Below are positions 1 through 11,124 of a DNA stretch of 64,000 bases, piece by piece; position 1 is the first letter of the stretch; every line of letters begins with the position of its first letter. The position numbers and the translations under genes were made by a program. Source of the stretch: Hygrocybe punicea (lineage: Eukaryota; Basidiomycota; Agaricomycetes; Agaricales; Hygrophoraceae); assembly GCA_963556145.1 (NCBI GenBank), contig OY744469.1:5614767-5678766 (forward strand), given 5' to 3'. The notes below the pieces were generated by a model. It did no database searches. It saw nothing but the letters and a program-made list of their open reading frames with translations, and had not been told where the DNA came from.

Positions 1-735
1 ACACAGAAACGATTGTAATTACACAGAAAAGATCAGGCTCTCAGGATTCGTGCTACATCTGATGTTACACTACATTTGAACGCTCTCCTGATCATACTAT
101 TTGCCTGTCTCTGCAGTGAATGCCAGAAAATACTGTTCAAGATGTTTTCAGCGGGCCAATCCAATATGAATAACAATGCTAAGTCCTGAAACAACATCTA
201 CATAGCTAACTTAACAATATTCTGCTTGTCCAATAGGCATTCATTCATGTGTATCAGCTACAATAGGTGAATATTGTTATGTCTATCATTTATAACCCAT
301 ATAAAGTATAATTCCAACACTAGCATTCCTCTTGATATTCATATTGATGGCACTAGATGACATATCAAAGATCAGAATAATAATATTTATTTACGGCAAA
401 TCCAACGGATTTCTCTTGACATGCCCTTGCATGAGATAGTTGAGAAAAATTTCACTGAGATGGTTGAAAACACTTCAAACCTACCAAATATCGCTCGACA
501 TGCATTTGTCAAGCTAAATCTTGATTCACCATACTTTACCTATTATAAGCACATTACCTGTTATGTTATTGTCACGTGACCTGGTTCCGATCATTATATA
601 GTCAGCAACTTTAACTTAAACTTGCATAACACACTTCCTCGTGACCAACTCCAGCAACAAATACCCGTATCTGGTACCTTTCATAGTTCACATTATCAAA
701 TCATTTACACACCTTCATTTCTGTAGTTTTGAAAT
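1..735. other. AT-rich non-coding upstream region
   Basis: No coding sequence is apparent here. The sequence is AT-rich with no long frame that looks protein-like. It forms the upstream region of the gene starting at 736; see the separate entry for the promoter-like motifs near 571-600. Confidence 0.5.
571..600 (+). promoter_or_regulatory. Possible core promoter: E-box plus TATA-like motif
   Basis: The palindrome GTCACGTGAC (CACGTG E-box) lies at 571-580 and a TATATA stretch at 595-600, about 140 bp before the ATG at 736. Position and spacing suit a promoter, but this is inference from motifs only. The same palindrome occurs in the small LTR element at 20258-21986. Confidence 0.3.
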
Positions 736-2419
736 ATGCCTAGAGCTCAGGAATTTGGCTATGAAGTTTGCGCCCATATCTGTCCAGGTCGAAAATGCAC
801 ATCAGTACAGACACAAACCATCCTTTGGAACAAAGAAGGGAGCTCCTGTCAGCGACATTGTGGATCAGCATTGAAACACCCGAATTGTATCTCATCTGGA
901 ATCTGCCCACAGTCTGTGTGTCTTGGCCGGAGGTTCATAGAGAACTCTCAAGGCGTCCGAAATCCTATGGATGAGGAGCGTTCGCTATTGCCACCATCCC
1001 GCTCACCGTCTCCCTCCGATGTCGAAATGGATTATACCCCAATGAATACAATAGTGCCAACTGCAAACGACAACCGAGTCTTCCGAATTATCTTTGTTCT
1101 TGATCCTACGACATGCGTTGTTAGCAAAGCTGCCGCAACAAATGACCTGGCGTTTGTTACAACCACAATATCAAAGAAGGAATACGATACCATTTCACAC
1201 CTTGAAGGGTTTATACATAGCATCAAGAACCACAAGTCTCGTTATGGGGTTTGCATTCAGGAATGGGTATGTACTCTGCCTTGGTGATCTACATAAGTTT
1301 ATACGTGATGCAATCCATAATCAATAGGTTTATGTGGCCATGCAAATGCAGCATTGGCAATGCGATGATCCCAGTACACCAGCACAACGATTCCAGGTTA
1401 AATACATGTTTTGGCCAGAATTTCATCGTGTGATGCTCCAATACAATCGAAAAAACGAAACATGGGAAAAGTTCAAATCAGCCGATTGTGTCTTTGGTGG
1501 TGTCGACATGGGAATGTCATACATGTGAGGGTTTAAATAATTGCCATCCGGTCTTTGATTGATGGAAGAGTTTATAGCGGTAATCAATATGGTATAACGC
1601 TGGAAAATGTGTCAAACTTCTTGGCTGGAATCGAGGAGCTTTGTCGAACGGTCCATGTGTGGCCACCACCGAAACAAATGAATACCGTTCATCTGAAATG
1701 GACGCAGATGCAGAACCTGCTCCACATAGCCCTTACGAAGACAAACACAATACGCCCGCAAGCGAGGTTGTTGATGGATGGAGAACCATTTCCAGCAAAT
1801 ATTGTGTTGAAAAGAACGCATAGCGACACCGGCCACCACGTTTTATTCCCGGGTGATCCAAGACGTCATTGGGATTATATGCATCAGAATAGTGAGGTGC
1901 CTGGTTCACGTTGGTTCGGTCAAACCTACGTTGAGCCGCTAGCCAAAATTGGAGAATGGCGGGTGTTTTTGGTGGGTGGAAGGGTCATCTATACGGTCCA
2001 CACACATTGCAACAAGGAAACGAAATCATGGAAGTGGGACATTGTGACAACATTTTATACGTTGGAGGAATTGAGGTCAGTACAAACGCCCTCACACCAT
2101 AAACCTTAATCCCTCATCTCGTTTAAGATCGTTCCAATCACAAGCCATTACAGATGTCTGCAATCCGGACCAAGGCTCCATTGCGATTCAAGACCAAGGC
2201 AAACAACAATTCTTCGACTTCGTTCAAAGCACATACGAGGGCCTATATGCTATTGAGTCAAGCAACAAGCTTGTGGTCCAACATGAAGCAAGGTGCGAAG
2301 TCTGTTCGTGCTCCACTCGGATCTTTTGCGGACACGTTTTCGAGTGTATTCTACAAGTACCTTGTAGACATTACAAATCCATATCTGTATCTTTAAATAT
2401 GTCACTAACCACGATTTAA
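736..2419 (+). CDS. Hypothetical protein, ATP-grasp-like C-terminal half
   Basis: Four exons join in frame: 736-1266, 1328-1524, 1569-2075 and 2128-2419, giving about 508 residues. The first ATG of the open frame was taken as start. The N-terminal third is low in recognisable features and has a Ser/Pro-rich acidic patch (LPPSRSPSPSDVEMD). The C-terminal half holds VLKRTHSDTGHHV, a Trp-Phe-Gly-Gln motif, GEWRVFLVGGRVIYTVHTH and a late STRIFCG segment. That order resembles ATP-grasp-like proteins expanded in mushrooms, where a Lys in the VLKR strand and the GEWR strand line the nucleotide site. The family call is an inference from memory and no function is assigned. A decayed second copy of its 3' third lies at about 3150-3490. 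A frame change near 950 cannot be excluded, so the N-terminus is uncertain. Confidence 0.5.
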
Positions 2420-2431
2420 TCGAACATTATT

Positions 2432-3142
2432 GCATTGGTTGTATTTATTGTCTTGTCCACTGGCCGTAAGGAAATTCTGCAACCATATTTGATGCATGGG
2501 CCTGACATTGGTTGTATTGATTCTCTTGCACACTGGCCATAACTCAATTATACAATTATCTACAGCGTATTCGACAGATGTCGACGACATTTCTTGTATT
2601 TATTTAAATTTTGTGACTGAGAAACCTCTGCCGAATGGTTGACGAACAGATCGAACGCCGTTCGTCAGGGGTCTGGGAGCTGTGACACATTTTGTTTTCC
2701 TACAAACTACCGTACAACAGTTGTACGACCCACTACAGCATATTTGACACATGGCCATGACATTGGTTAGGTTGATTATCTTGCCCACTGGCCATAATAA
2801 AATTCCACAGCCATCTACACTATGGCTGTGGAATTCTTTTATGGGCAGTGGGTAAAGAGAATCAACACAACCAACATCAAGCCTATGTGTCAAATATGCT
2901 GTAAACGATCGTACAACTGTTGTATGGTAGTTTGTAGGAAAATAAAGTGTGTCACAGCTCCCAGACCCCTGACAGACGGTGTTCGATCAGTTCGTCAGCC
3001 ATTCGGCAGAGGTTTCCCTGTCACAAAAAATGAAATAAATACAAGAAATATCTTCAACATCTGTCAAAAACGCTGTAGATAATTGTATAATTGAGTTATG
3101 GCCAGTGCGCAAGAGAATCAATACAACCAATGTCAGGCCCAT
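2432..3142. repeat. Foldback element with near-palindromic arms
   Basis: Two arms of about 320 bp (2496-2814 and 2822-3142) are imperfect reverse complements that meet at a 7-bp centre; the inner 14 bp (AATTCCACAGCCAT / ATGGCTGTGGAATT) match perfectly. Each arm contains a shorter repeated module with the core ACATTGGTT...CACTGGCCATAA. Forward copies lie at about 2435, 2505 and 2758, and inverted copies at about 2840 and 3098. The element sits between the 3' end of the gene at 736-2419 and a decayed copy of that 3' end. Reading frames in the arms are mirror images of each other and not genes. It is probably a non-autonomous foldback transposon; no transposase or clear target duplication was found. 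Confidence 0.7.
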
Positions 3143-3149
3143 AGTCTGG

Positions 3150-3522
3150 TTTGGTCAGACTGACATTGAGTCACTCGTCTTTTTTGCTGAGTGGAAAAGA
3201 CATGTCCACACATATTGCCACCAGGACACAACTCATGGATGTTGTACATTGTCAGAACAATTTTGGATGACTTGAGGTAAGTGCACATGTCCTCATACCA
3301 TGAATCTTAATAATACCTCATGCTATCCAAGATGATTCAAAACACAGGGGATTCTGTTGAAGACAGATGTTTCCAAGCTGGACGAAGCTTGATTGCAATT
3401 CAAGATCATAGCAAACAAAAATTCTTCAACTTCATTCAGGGCACATCAGCATCATGTGAGTGTCAGACTTTGTTACTATTTTATATTTCTGAATACACTT
3501 CTTTACCAAACAACTTGTGAGA
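3150..3522 (+). pseudogene. Decayed partial copy of the 3' end of the gene at 736-2419
   Basis: Frames here read WFGQTDIESL...AEW and VHTYC, matching WFGQTYVEPL...GEW and VHTHC of the upstream gene. After an intron-like gap they read SLIAIQDHSKQKFFNFIQGT, against SIAIQDQGKQQFFDFVQST upstream. The frame is broken between these blocks, and the part upstream of the WFGQ motif is missing. The copy diverges after the FIQGT block. This is a relic of a tandem duplication or of a second family member that lost its 5' part. Confidence 0.7.
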
Positions 3523-3894
3523 GTGGAGCTCATTCACAATTCCAAGATCGGCAGCTCTGATCAGACATTCTCACCATTACAAATTTGGCTCCGACCTTAT
3601 TGTTCACACTGATTAGGACAATAAGTTCTCACAGTTACAAGAGGGAGAAGGTCACACGGTTTCATAATTATTCCCAGGGATTCAAATTTGTTCCCACAGT
3701 TAGTTAAATTTATTCCCACGGTAAGGCGAATTGGCATTTGTGGCGTTTTCGACCCTGAACTGAAAACTGACCATATACAAAACGATTCCCTTATAGGGAC
3801 TCGTAACTGTCCGATCTCTCATTCATGCAGTATGTCTCTCTCTTGCTATCTTGTGCAGCAACTTACCTTTTGATGCGAAAACATTAATTTATAC
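3523..3894. other. Non-coding spacer
   Basis: No gene is apparent between the pseudogene tail and the start of hAT homology near 3895. A short near-repeat (ATTCCCAGGGATTCAAATTTG / TTCCCACAG...TTCCCACGG) occurs around 3670-3720. The 5' boundary of the hAT fragment is not marked by an inverted repeat that can be seen. Confidence 0.4.
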
Positions 3895-5224
3895 TAGATC
3901 CGATCATCTTCTCTGCGCCGACAGTATTTTTCATCCTTGTTTGAGAGATTAGAGCAGAAGGAACTTCAGCTTCTGCGTGACATGGAAGTGAGGTGGTCTT
4001 CAACATTACTCATGATTGAACAAGCCATTGATCTTCAAGAGGTATTTTTTATTTTTTATTTCGTGGCCAATATTTGACGTGGTTATCTAGGTTCTTGACA
4101 CCTTCCTCGAAAGCCGGGAATTTTCTGAACTGCACAAGTTCCAGCTCCGTGATTCCAACCGGAACACTCTTCGAAAATTTCAATCTATTCTCCAGGTGAG
4201 TGTATTTGATTGTTCCTTTTCTATATAATGTATTATCATTGTCAGATTCCACATGCCTTCCAACAAATGTTATCACATGAGAAGACTCCAACATTATGTC
4301 ACGCCGTACCTGCATTTGAAGTGATGCTCAATGTCTGGAAAGTACATCAAGAGCAGAATCCGGAAACTTCTGAAATCGTCCAGAAGGGGATTGACAAACT
4401 TGAATTATATAGTAGCCGAACGGACATGGTCCCTGCTTACACACTGGCCATGAGTCTGTATCTAACTAATTTTTTGCTTTTGCTGACGGTTTTTTTCCAG
4501 TTCTGGATCCATCCATCAAATTGATGTGGCTTGAGGAGTACATGCCAGAGCAAGTTGATTGGGCCAAAGATTTATTTATTAATGCCGTATGTACCAATAA
4601 TATTTCCGCTTTTATCACCTGAATTACTCTATCTTACATAGCTTCGCCCGTATGACCCTACTACTGGAACTGAGGGCCCTGTAGTAAAAGCAGAACCACC
4701 TGCAGTCCTGCCATGTCCCACTGCGAGAGACATCCTCAGCCTCAACCATATTCGAGGTCACTCAGTTGTGCAACGAGCAATAGAAGTCGAGGCCGCAGCT
4801 TACCTTCGTGATACACAGCCAACAACAAAGAGTCTGACATACTGGCAGGTATGTGAGGCTGATGACAGATGTATCCATTTCATGCTAAACATAGTTGGAC
4901 AAGGAAAATCAACTTCGCTATCCGAGAATTTTTTCTCTCGCCATGGACATTTTACCAATACAAGCTTCGGCAGTGCCTTGTGAAAGAGTGTTTTCATCAA
5001 GCAAGGAAACTATGACTGCACGACGGAATCGCATTTCACCTGAATTAATGGAAGCCCTTCAACTTTTGAAGTATTCCATTTGGCAGGGAAGAGGTCTCAA
5101 TTTTACGGATGGTCTGGATTGGAGTCAGGAGCTTCATGAGTTGGAGACTTATGATGATGCACAGATGCAGCTCCCAGAAGATGTCAACTCATTCATTCAG
5201 TCTCTTACAGAAAAACTTCAGTAG
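3895..5224 (+). pseudogene. hAT-family transposase, 3' half (5' truncated)
   Basis: Spliced exons give the C-terminal half of a hAT transposase. They start with RRQYFSSLFERLEQKELQLL and DMEVRWSSTLLMI, pass through VLDPSIKLMWLEEYMPEQVDWA, and end in the hAT dimerisation block (MDILPIQASAVPCERVFSSS, ISPELMEALQLLKYS). Introns can be placed near 4039-4090, 4196-4245, 4450-4500, 4587-4640 and 4849-4900. The last exon is open to the TAG-proximal stop at 5222-5224. No BED finger or catalytic N-terminal half is present. It is collinear with the fuller minus-strand copy at 51788-55269, which carries a TGA where this copy has an Arg codon (FERLE). In the retained part this fragment is thus the less damaged of the two. 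Confidence 0.8.
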
Positions 5225-5345
5225 AAATATAAAATTTATTATGAAACGAAGGGACACAAGAACATCACGTAAATAATGTGGTCAATGTGGATGGTAAGAC
5301 AAATGTACACGATACAAGAAAAAACAAAGAAACGAGACCAACAAA

Positions 5346-5695
5346 CTATGGAAATGTCTTGCCTTCTATGAACCGGCCCGCTACCTCATGTATCTTCTGA
5401 GCCAAACGCAGTGACCTTCCATGCCTTGGAAGAGATTCATACCACTTTCCAGCAGTCCGACATGAGGCCTTGTTCTGCTGGATGAGTTCGAGACGTTTCT
5501 GAAACCAGTCCTCGGCAGCGGGAGTCCAGTGGCCAACATTGAAAAGGCTCTTCTGCCAAGTTGAGTGCTTTGGCCACCAGGAAAGATGGGAGACCTGTCT
5601 ACAATGAGGATGATCCACCGCAACTTGTGCGGCAAAAGGTTTCTCAAAGAGGTAATGAAGACACCATACACAGCTATGGTCACTGGCAAAGACGA
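5346..5695 (-). pseudogene. C-terminal fragment of a WWP-motif unknown family, inverted
   Basis: On the minus strand the frames read IAVYGVFIT, then after a probable intron SWWPKHSTWQ..NVGHWTPAAEDWFQKRL..KWYESL. The plus-strand gene next to it ends ICGVYHCYT, intron, KSWWPLPTTWREGDCGVNLGYWTEFNEEWYQRRL..KWRDRL. The two are clearly paralogous ends lying in opposite orientation. Only the last exon and a piece of the one before are left here. The family is one I associate with mushroom genomes but cannot name. Confidence 0.65.
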
Positions 5696-7083
5696 TACGA
5701 TCCCTGGGAAAACGAGTGGGACTTATGTGAAGAGTTTGGTGACGATGACAGTTACTCGGATGATGACGATGGCCCCGATGTATTGAGTGCGGATGCTCCA
5801 GCGGAGCTGCCCATTTTTGTTGGTCCACTGGATGATACTGATGCTGTTGTGGACACGTACCTCGAACGTAACAATTTTGATCGCAGTGCTAGTCCACTGT
5901 TACCAGATGACGATAGGGATGACGTACACCACAAGGCGAATACCAATGTCGTCAAGCTTCTCGCCTGTCATTACGGCTTCGTTTCCCCATTGCTGGACCA
6001 CCACTCTGACCCACAAGATTTCCAGAAATGGCAGCGCTGCTTGCGTGCTCTTGGCGTCAACGTTGTGATTTCTGGCTCACATCTTTCTTCTATCGAGACT
6101 GCTATGCTTCATTTTGTCTCCGCGTTATCAAGGGGCTTACGTCCAGAACAAAATGAATGGGATCTCTGTGATGGAAATCATCAAGCCCTCGTGCTCAATC
6201 GTCCATTTCCGATTTCTCCCCCAGCACCTGATTTATTTGTATTCTCATCTCCTCCAAGCACTTCATGCAACTGGGTCCTAGGGTTGACCAATGCAGCGGA
6301 TGCCCTGTATGCATTGCGAATGATAAATAAGGAAATGGTCACCATCTATGGCCTGGCCCGTTTGCTGATCGAACAGGGAATCAAATTCCGCACACTTGTG
6401 TCCCTCCCAGCCGTGTCTCCTTCTGTCTCAATTCGGGACACCACGAGGATGGTACCTATATGCTTGTCTGGTTACAAATTTGCGCCACATGATTATGCCG
6501 CTTATTTGCACGAACAAACAGCAATCCTCGCCCAACCACAAGGCCGTGCTACGCTGCTCCAAGGAGGGATTGTTTGGTGGTTGGCCAGGGAGAGTCTCGG
6601 GCTCGACTCCACATTGCAAGGCCCTTCGTCTGCGGTAACTGCACATCATATTGGGTATACCACAGATGAGCTGGAGTTGGGCTGTGCACTATGGGACGAC
6701 GAACTTTCTGATACAGAGCTTCGGCTCATTTGTGGTGTCTACCACTGTTATACGAGTATGTATGATTCATGGTTGTGGAATCCATTCTTATGTTGTCATT
6801 CTCCCCTCCAGGGTATGGCACTCAAATGGCGGTGAAATCATGGTGGCCGCTTCCCACCACCTGGCGTGAAGGCGACTGTGGTGTCAACCTCGGTTACTGG
6901 ACGGAATTCAATGAAGAGTGGTATCAAAGACGCCTCAAAGACATTCAAGACGGAAAGGCTGAACCCCTCCCCGCCAACAAATGGCGTGATCGACTGAGAG
7001 GCATGAAGGAAAGTCGTGCCTTCACGGCAAGCATTCAAAATTTTTCATTAGAATACTTACACAATCACTGCTATTTTGCGTAA
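5696..7083 (+). pseudogene. WWP-motif family protein of unknown function, 5' truncated
   Basis: One long open frame runs to a donor at 6756 (GTATGT). It joins in frame to an exon from 6812 to the stop at 7081-7083. No ATG occurs in the first 180 or so codons of the frame; the open frame only appears to extend upstream, into the inverted paralogue at 5346-5695. The protein starts with an acidic stretch (RRYDPWENEWDLCEEFGDDD, then a Ser/Asp run) and repeats the motif NEWDLC about 140 residues later. It ends with SWWPLPTTW, LGYWTEFNEEWYQRRL and a basic tail. With no start codon and an abrupt junction, it is most likely a gene that lost its 5' end in an inversion. No function is known to me. Confidence 0.6.
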
Positions 7084-7566
7084 CCTATGGACCTTGTGCA
7101 CATTTTATGTTTTTTCTTGACTTGTGTAGCAAGAGATTCTCTAATGACGAACATGATCATTGATTCACATTCAAGTTGCAGCTTCTCAGTTACCAGTGAC
7201 TTGAAGCAATCATGACCACCGGCCGCTGAGGTCTCCCGGGCCAAAGCTTCAAGTTTCACCACAACTCCGAGTCGTGCACTGGCAGCGAACTTGAAAGGTT
7301 TCTTGAACTTGAAGATATAACTTGAATGAAGACATTCCGCACTGCAGTGGCATATCCACTAACTGTTGTCGGCCATCTGAGTTCATGGATTAATATGATC
7401 AATCCAATAATATAGCATCAACTTGAAGTTCAAGTTGGCGATGAAATGGACTCTGAGTCCGAGTCAGGTAGTTGTACAACAAAATAAAAATTAAATATAG
7501 GAATTCACTGGCACTGGCAATCACTACAAATCTTGGTCCCATTCCTCACTTGACAGCTGGCTGCCT
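7084..7566. other. Spacer rich in CTTGAA/TTCAAG words
   Basis: No gene is apparent. The stretch contains many copies of CTTGAA or its complement (for example around 7190-7320 and 7420-7440). Spacers of similar character flank the deaminase relics at 11125-11360 and 14310-14450. Confidence 0.45.
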
Positions 7567-9563
7567 TTAATGCTGAAACCACTTGGTCCATCGCCAGAAA
7601 CGGGGTCTGGAGATGGATTCCAATTCAGATACATGCGGCCCAACCAGGAAATTGTCTGCCTCCCTTGCCAGCAACGTTTTCAATTCATGTTGTAGATATT
7701 GCCTGTATTGTAAAACCATGCTCCATACTACACTGGTAGGAAGCCACGGTGGTAACTCCACAGGATGAATAGTTGCATGGCAGGCGTGAACTTGGAAAAT
7801 AGTGGCTTGTGCCCTTAAACTATCGAGAAGATCCCAACAAACAGGGCATTAGAATTTTGACGACGCAATCTGGGTTTGATCTAAACACTGTACAGGAGAT
7901 CAGACCACTAGTAAAAAAGATCAAACAACACGGTACCTCAATGACACTCCTCAATTCGGATGGTACTCTACTGCCAGTGGAATCCTTTTCAAATTCTTGG
8001 TTAATGTATTTCATAATTGAAGCCAGCAACGCCTCGCAGTGCACATCGCCGGGAAACTCGATGCTTGAGGAGGTGAGAGCCTTGAAGATTTGAAGTTGAT
8101 TTTCATTCAAGTTTCCATCTTTCTTTCGCTGTTTGAGGAAATCGATGGCAGCCTGAGCATCGATTACTTGCGCATTCAAAGAAGTGGTGGGGGACTGTTT
8201 GCCAAGCTTAGATATTGTGACGTCCCATTGTTCCATTGGTGCAGGGGAGCCACGGGGACTCGCCACAGCAAGGAAAGAGATGTCGATACCATCGGCTCCG
8301 TGGCGGGTACTAAATACCGACATGGTATCGAGTGAAACAAAAGGAATTGCATGTAGACGTATCCATCAATGAAACTTCAAAAGCAGGTTCTGTGAATCTC
8401 CATGCAGACGCCTTAATTCGGCATCTACATCGTCACCGATGTCTTGAATTATGCCTGGTTTGTTGCCGGGGAGGGAAAGGAGTCTGCCAGCATCCAAGAT
8501 ATTCAGGTGATATCGAAGCATCCGGGAGTATGCTACGTGCCAAAGGAGGTGAGAAAAACGCCAAAGTTTCATGGCACACTCTGGAAGAGATTTGGGCTCG
8601 TCTTCGTCCACAATTTCCCATGCAGCACGAAATGCCGCGAGTGCCTTCTGGTAGCCGTACAGCACCACGACGAGGAGTTGGTGGAATTCCACACATGTGT
8701 CTGCATTGTAGGTCGATTCGCTTTCTAAACCCGGACGTGATCCTAGCTCCTTTTCAAATGCGGCAAGCAGATTGGTGAGCTGAGACATCGGATCGGCGCC
8801 CGGATATTCCTTCATGACCTCATAAGTATCTGCCTTCCCCATAGTCCCCAGTATACGGCCAAAAACTGAGTCTTTCCTGTTAGGAAACTGCTCCAGTTCT
8901 TTTTGGAACCTATTGTATGTGTCCTGCACCATCTCCGGCGTTATCATCCCAAGAATCTGAATGAAACCACGCGACAATCCATGATCAATTCTCCTCCACA
9001 TCTTCTTCCAACAGCATGAGATGATGTAACAAGACATTTTTCAGAAAAGAAGACTTCTTTCTTCTGGAGGAGCTGTCTTGTAAGCCTTGACATATTCAAG
9101 TATAGTCGCTATATGGTTTTCGAAAGGGTCTCTTCTGAGGTACGATGTAAATCATAATCTATTGACGACAATGCAAAGACTAAGCCCCACCTCATAGTTA
9201 GACCACACCATGGATCCCTAACTATTGAGGGCCAGTGTGATATTCCGGTTTCAAGGAGCATGGGCTGAAAGAGTGCGCCCTCAGGCTGAAAACAGACGTT
9301 TTTACAGTCAGGTGTTGTGGCGGCGGTGGAGTTCACGTTCGTGAAATAATGATCCTTCAAGTGTGATGCGTTCTGTACTGCCATGATATAATTGGAAGCA
9401 GGTCATTTAAATGAGTCCCCTATCAGTGAGGATGGCGATGGCCCTGCTAGTGCGACTATCTCAGTGTCCCGTGTAAGGATTGCTGCAGCTGCGTTGAGTG
9501 CGAAACTGTGGGGTGATTGTCCAACAGGTTCGAGGGGACCATGGTACTCTTCCTCGAATGCCT
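7567..9563 (-). pseudogene. OTT_1508-like deaminase family, minus-strand copy (broken)
   Basis: Minus-strand frames are collinear with the plus-strand paralogue at 12122-14219. They read, in order, LVKAFEEEYHGPLEPV, PMLLETGISHWPSIVRDPW, the long helical block up to 8366, then the predicted zinc-site motifs HCEALL and CPVCWDLL, and end in FWRWTKWFQH. His-x-Glu followed by Cys-x-x-Cys is the pattern expected of OTT_1508-like deaminases (PF14441), predicted nucleic-acid or nucleotide deaminases seen in many mushroom paralogues. Two in-frame stops break it: TGA at 8366-8368 (KFH-stop-WIRL) and TAA just before the CPVC motif (about 7847). The second falls where the paralogue has Ser (SKNSCPVC). 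Its 5' end is cut off by the element at 9572-10895 and continues beyond it. Confidence 0.7.
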
Positions 9564-10903
9564 TCACCAATTAGTGTTGGGGAAGTTCGGTCTCAGACCA
9601 ACCCAAACCCAGTTTAGACCAAACCGAAACCGCCGGTTTCGGTTTCGGTTTGGGAAATTTTGGATGAGACCAAACCATTCAGTCTCCGGTTTGGAGATTT
9701 GGCCGCGGGCCGAAACGGTTTCAAACTCAGTTTGAACCACAAACCGACAGTCCAAAGTCGGCTACATGGCTGACTTCGAAAGTCACCCAAAGTCACCAAC
9801 CCAACCAACAACACCCCCGATATACGCCAAACGAAGACGATGGAGCACCCGAGGTCGACAAAACGGGCGGCGGGGTACTCCCTGCCGCCCGCGTATGTTT
9901 TTTATTTTTATTTATTCGAACTTAACTAACGCATTTACAAATTACAGGTTGATGCACCACCATTTTTTACAGTCTTGTAGAAGCTTACGGCCACCACCAC
10001 CACCACCACCACCACGACAATGACCACGACAATGGCAACGACAACGGCGACGGTTACAACCACCGTCAATGCCACGCCGGACACGCCCACAGCAACACCC
10101 ACGGCCCACCCCCAGCGCCACGCCAAACGCGTTCAAAACGCACGCCAAACGTACGTGAATGGGGTGGAGTCAACAAGGTGGAAGAGCAGCAGGGGTGGTG
10201 CATCCACCCGCTCCTTCGTGGTATGTACCTTTATTCATTTTTTCACTGATTTATTCGTCCATTATAGAACGCGGCACCGTACCACCACCACCACGCAACA
10301 CTAACACCACCGAGGAAGGCCAACACGGGGTCAACCTGGCCGTCGTCATGTGTACAACGCGTATGACGCGTCCGGACACCCTCGCGAAAAGGCTCCTATG
10401 CCACCACCACCACGCGTCCGCCAAAAACAACCAAAGCGGCCCAGCCGTCGTCGCGTGCACAACGCGTATGACGCGTGGGGCACCACCACCACCACCACCA
10501 CCACCATCACGTGTCCACCGAAAACGGCCAACGCGGTCAACCCACATCGCATGTACAACGCGTGTGACGTGTCAGGACACCCATGGAGAAGCCCGCGTGT
10601 GGCTCAATGCCGGCGCAGGGTGTGCCAGCACCCCAGCACCCCAATCTCACCTCGCAAACAGGCTGGCCACGTCAATTGACGTGCGCAGCACTGTTGCGAG
10701 GTCAGAATGGTGCAGGGGCACTGAGCACTAGCGGTCCGCGGTTCAGACCGCGTTTGGACCGAAACCGAACCAATGCAAACCGTTTGCATCGGTTTCGGTC
10801 TGGTTTGGGGACTTTGGGTGGAAAACCGGACCATTCGGTTTCCGGTTTGGGCAAAAAGGCCCCAAACCGGACCAAACCAAACTTCCCCAACACTATCACC
10901 AAT
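9564..10903. mobile_element. Non-autonomous hAT-type element 'A' with 8-bp target duplication
   Basis: The element is 9572-10895 (1,324 bp). Its ends are perfect inverted repeats, TAGTGTTGGGGAAGTT, flanked on both sides by TCACCAAT (9564-9571 and 10896-10903). An 8-bp target duplication and this tip are typical of hAT transposons. Subterminal DNA is packed with GGTTTCGG/CCGAAACC words. The interior has CCACCA microsatellites and an imperfect triplication around 10345, 10449 and 10545 (ACAACGCGTATGACGCG core). Two intron-like segments occur (9893-9947 and 10220-10266; the first has a TTAACTAAC branch-like site). No transposase is encoded, so it must be moved in trans. It lies inside the minus-strand deaminase gene. 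Confidence 0.88.
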
Positions 10904-11124
10904 ATCAGGTGACCTGTGCCCAAATTGTTCATGGTCGTAACCAGCAAAAGGAGCATGGTGAGTGTACAGAACTCGGCATGAAGGCTGGGGTTTGCCAGTG
11001 GGTAATCGGAGGGCAGATGTGCGGCCGGTGCACAATTTGAATCACTCCCCAGGCAATCCATCCCTTTGGGCATTCGACTCTGAGTCACTGTTGCCAGAGG
11101 CACTCGCTGCTGGTAGGCTGTCAA
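10904..11124 (-). pseudogene. 5' remnant of the minus-strand deaminase gene
   Basis: This is DNA on the far side of element A from the main deaminase pseudogene. The minus-strand frame starts MTAYQQRVPLATVTQSRMPK and contains a helical segment (AEFCTLTMLLLLVTTMNNL). That segment sits where the plus paralogue has SEYRTLMVLCGLLSAKLNGG. Removing element A and one TCACCAAT copy rejoins it to the rest at 9563. The similarity is weak, so the assignment is tentative. Confidence 0.4.

Noticed and set aside
2405..3082. Cysteine-rich frames on both strands of the foldback
   Set aside because: The two frames are mirror copies made by the palindrome, without start context or homology.
10251..10731. Frames with poly-Pro, poly-His and poly-Thr inside element A
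   Set aside because: They come from CCACCA repeats. A spliced product is possible (see findings), but none of the single frames is convincing as a protein.
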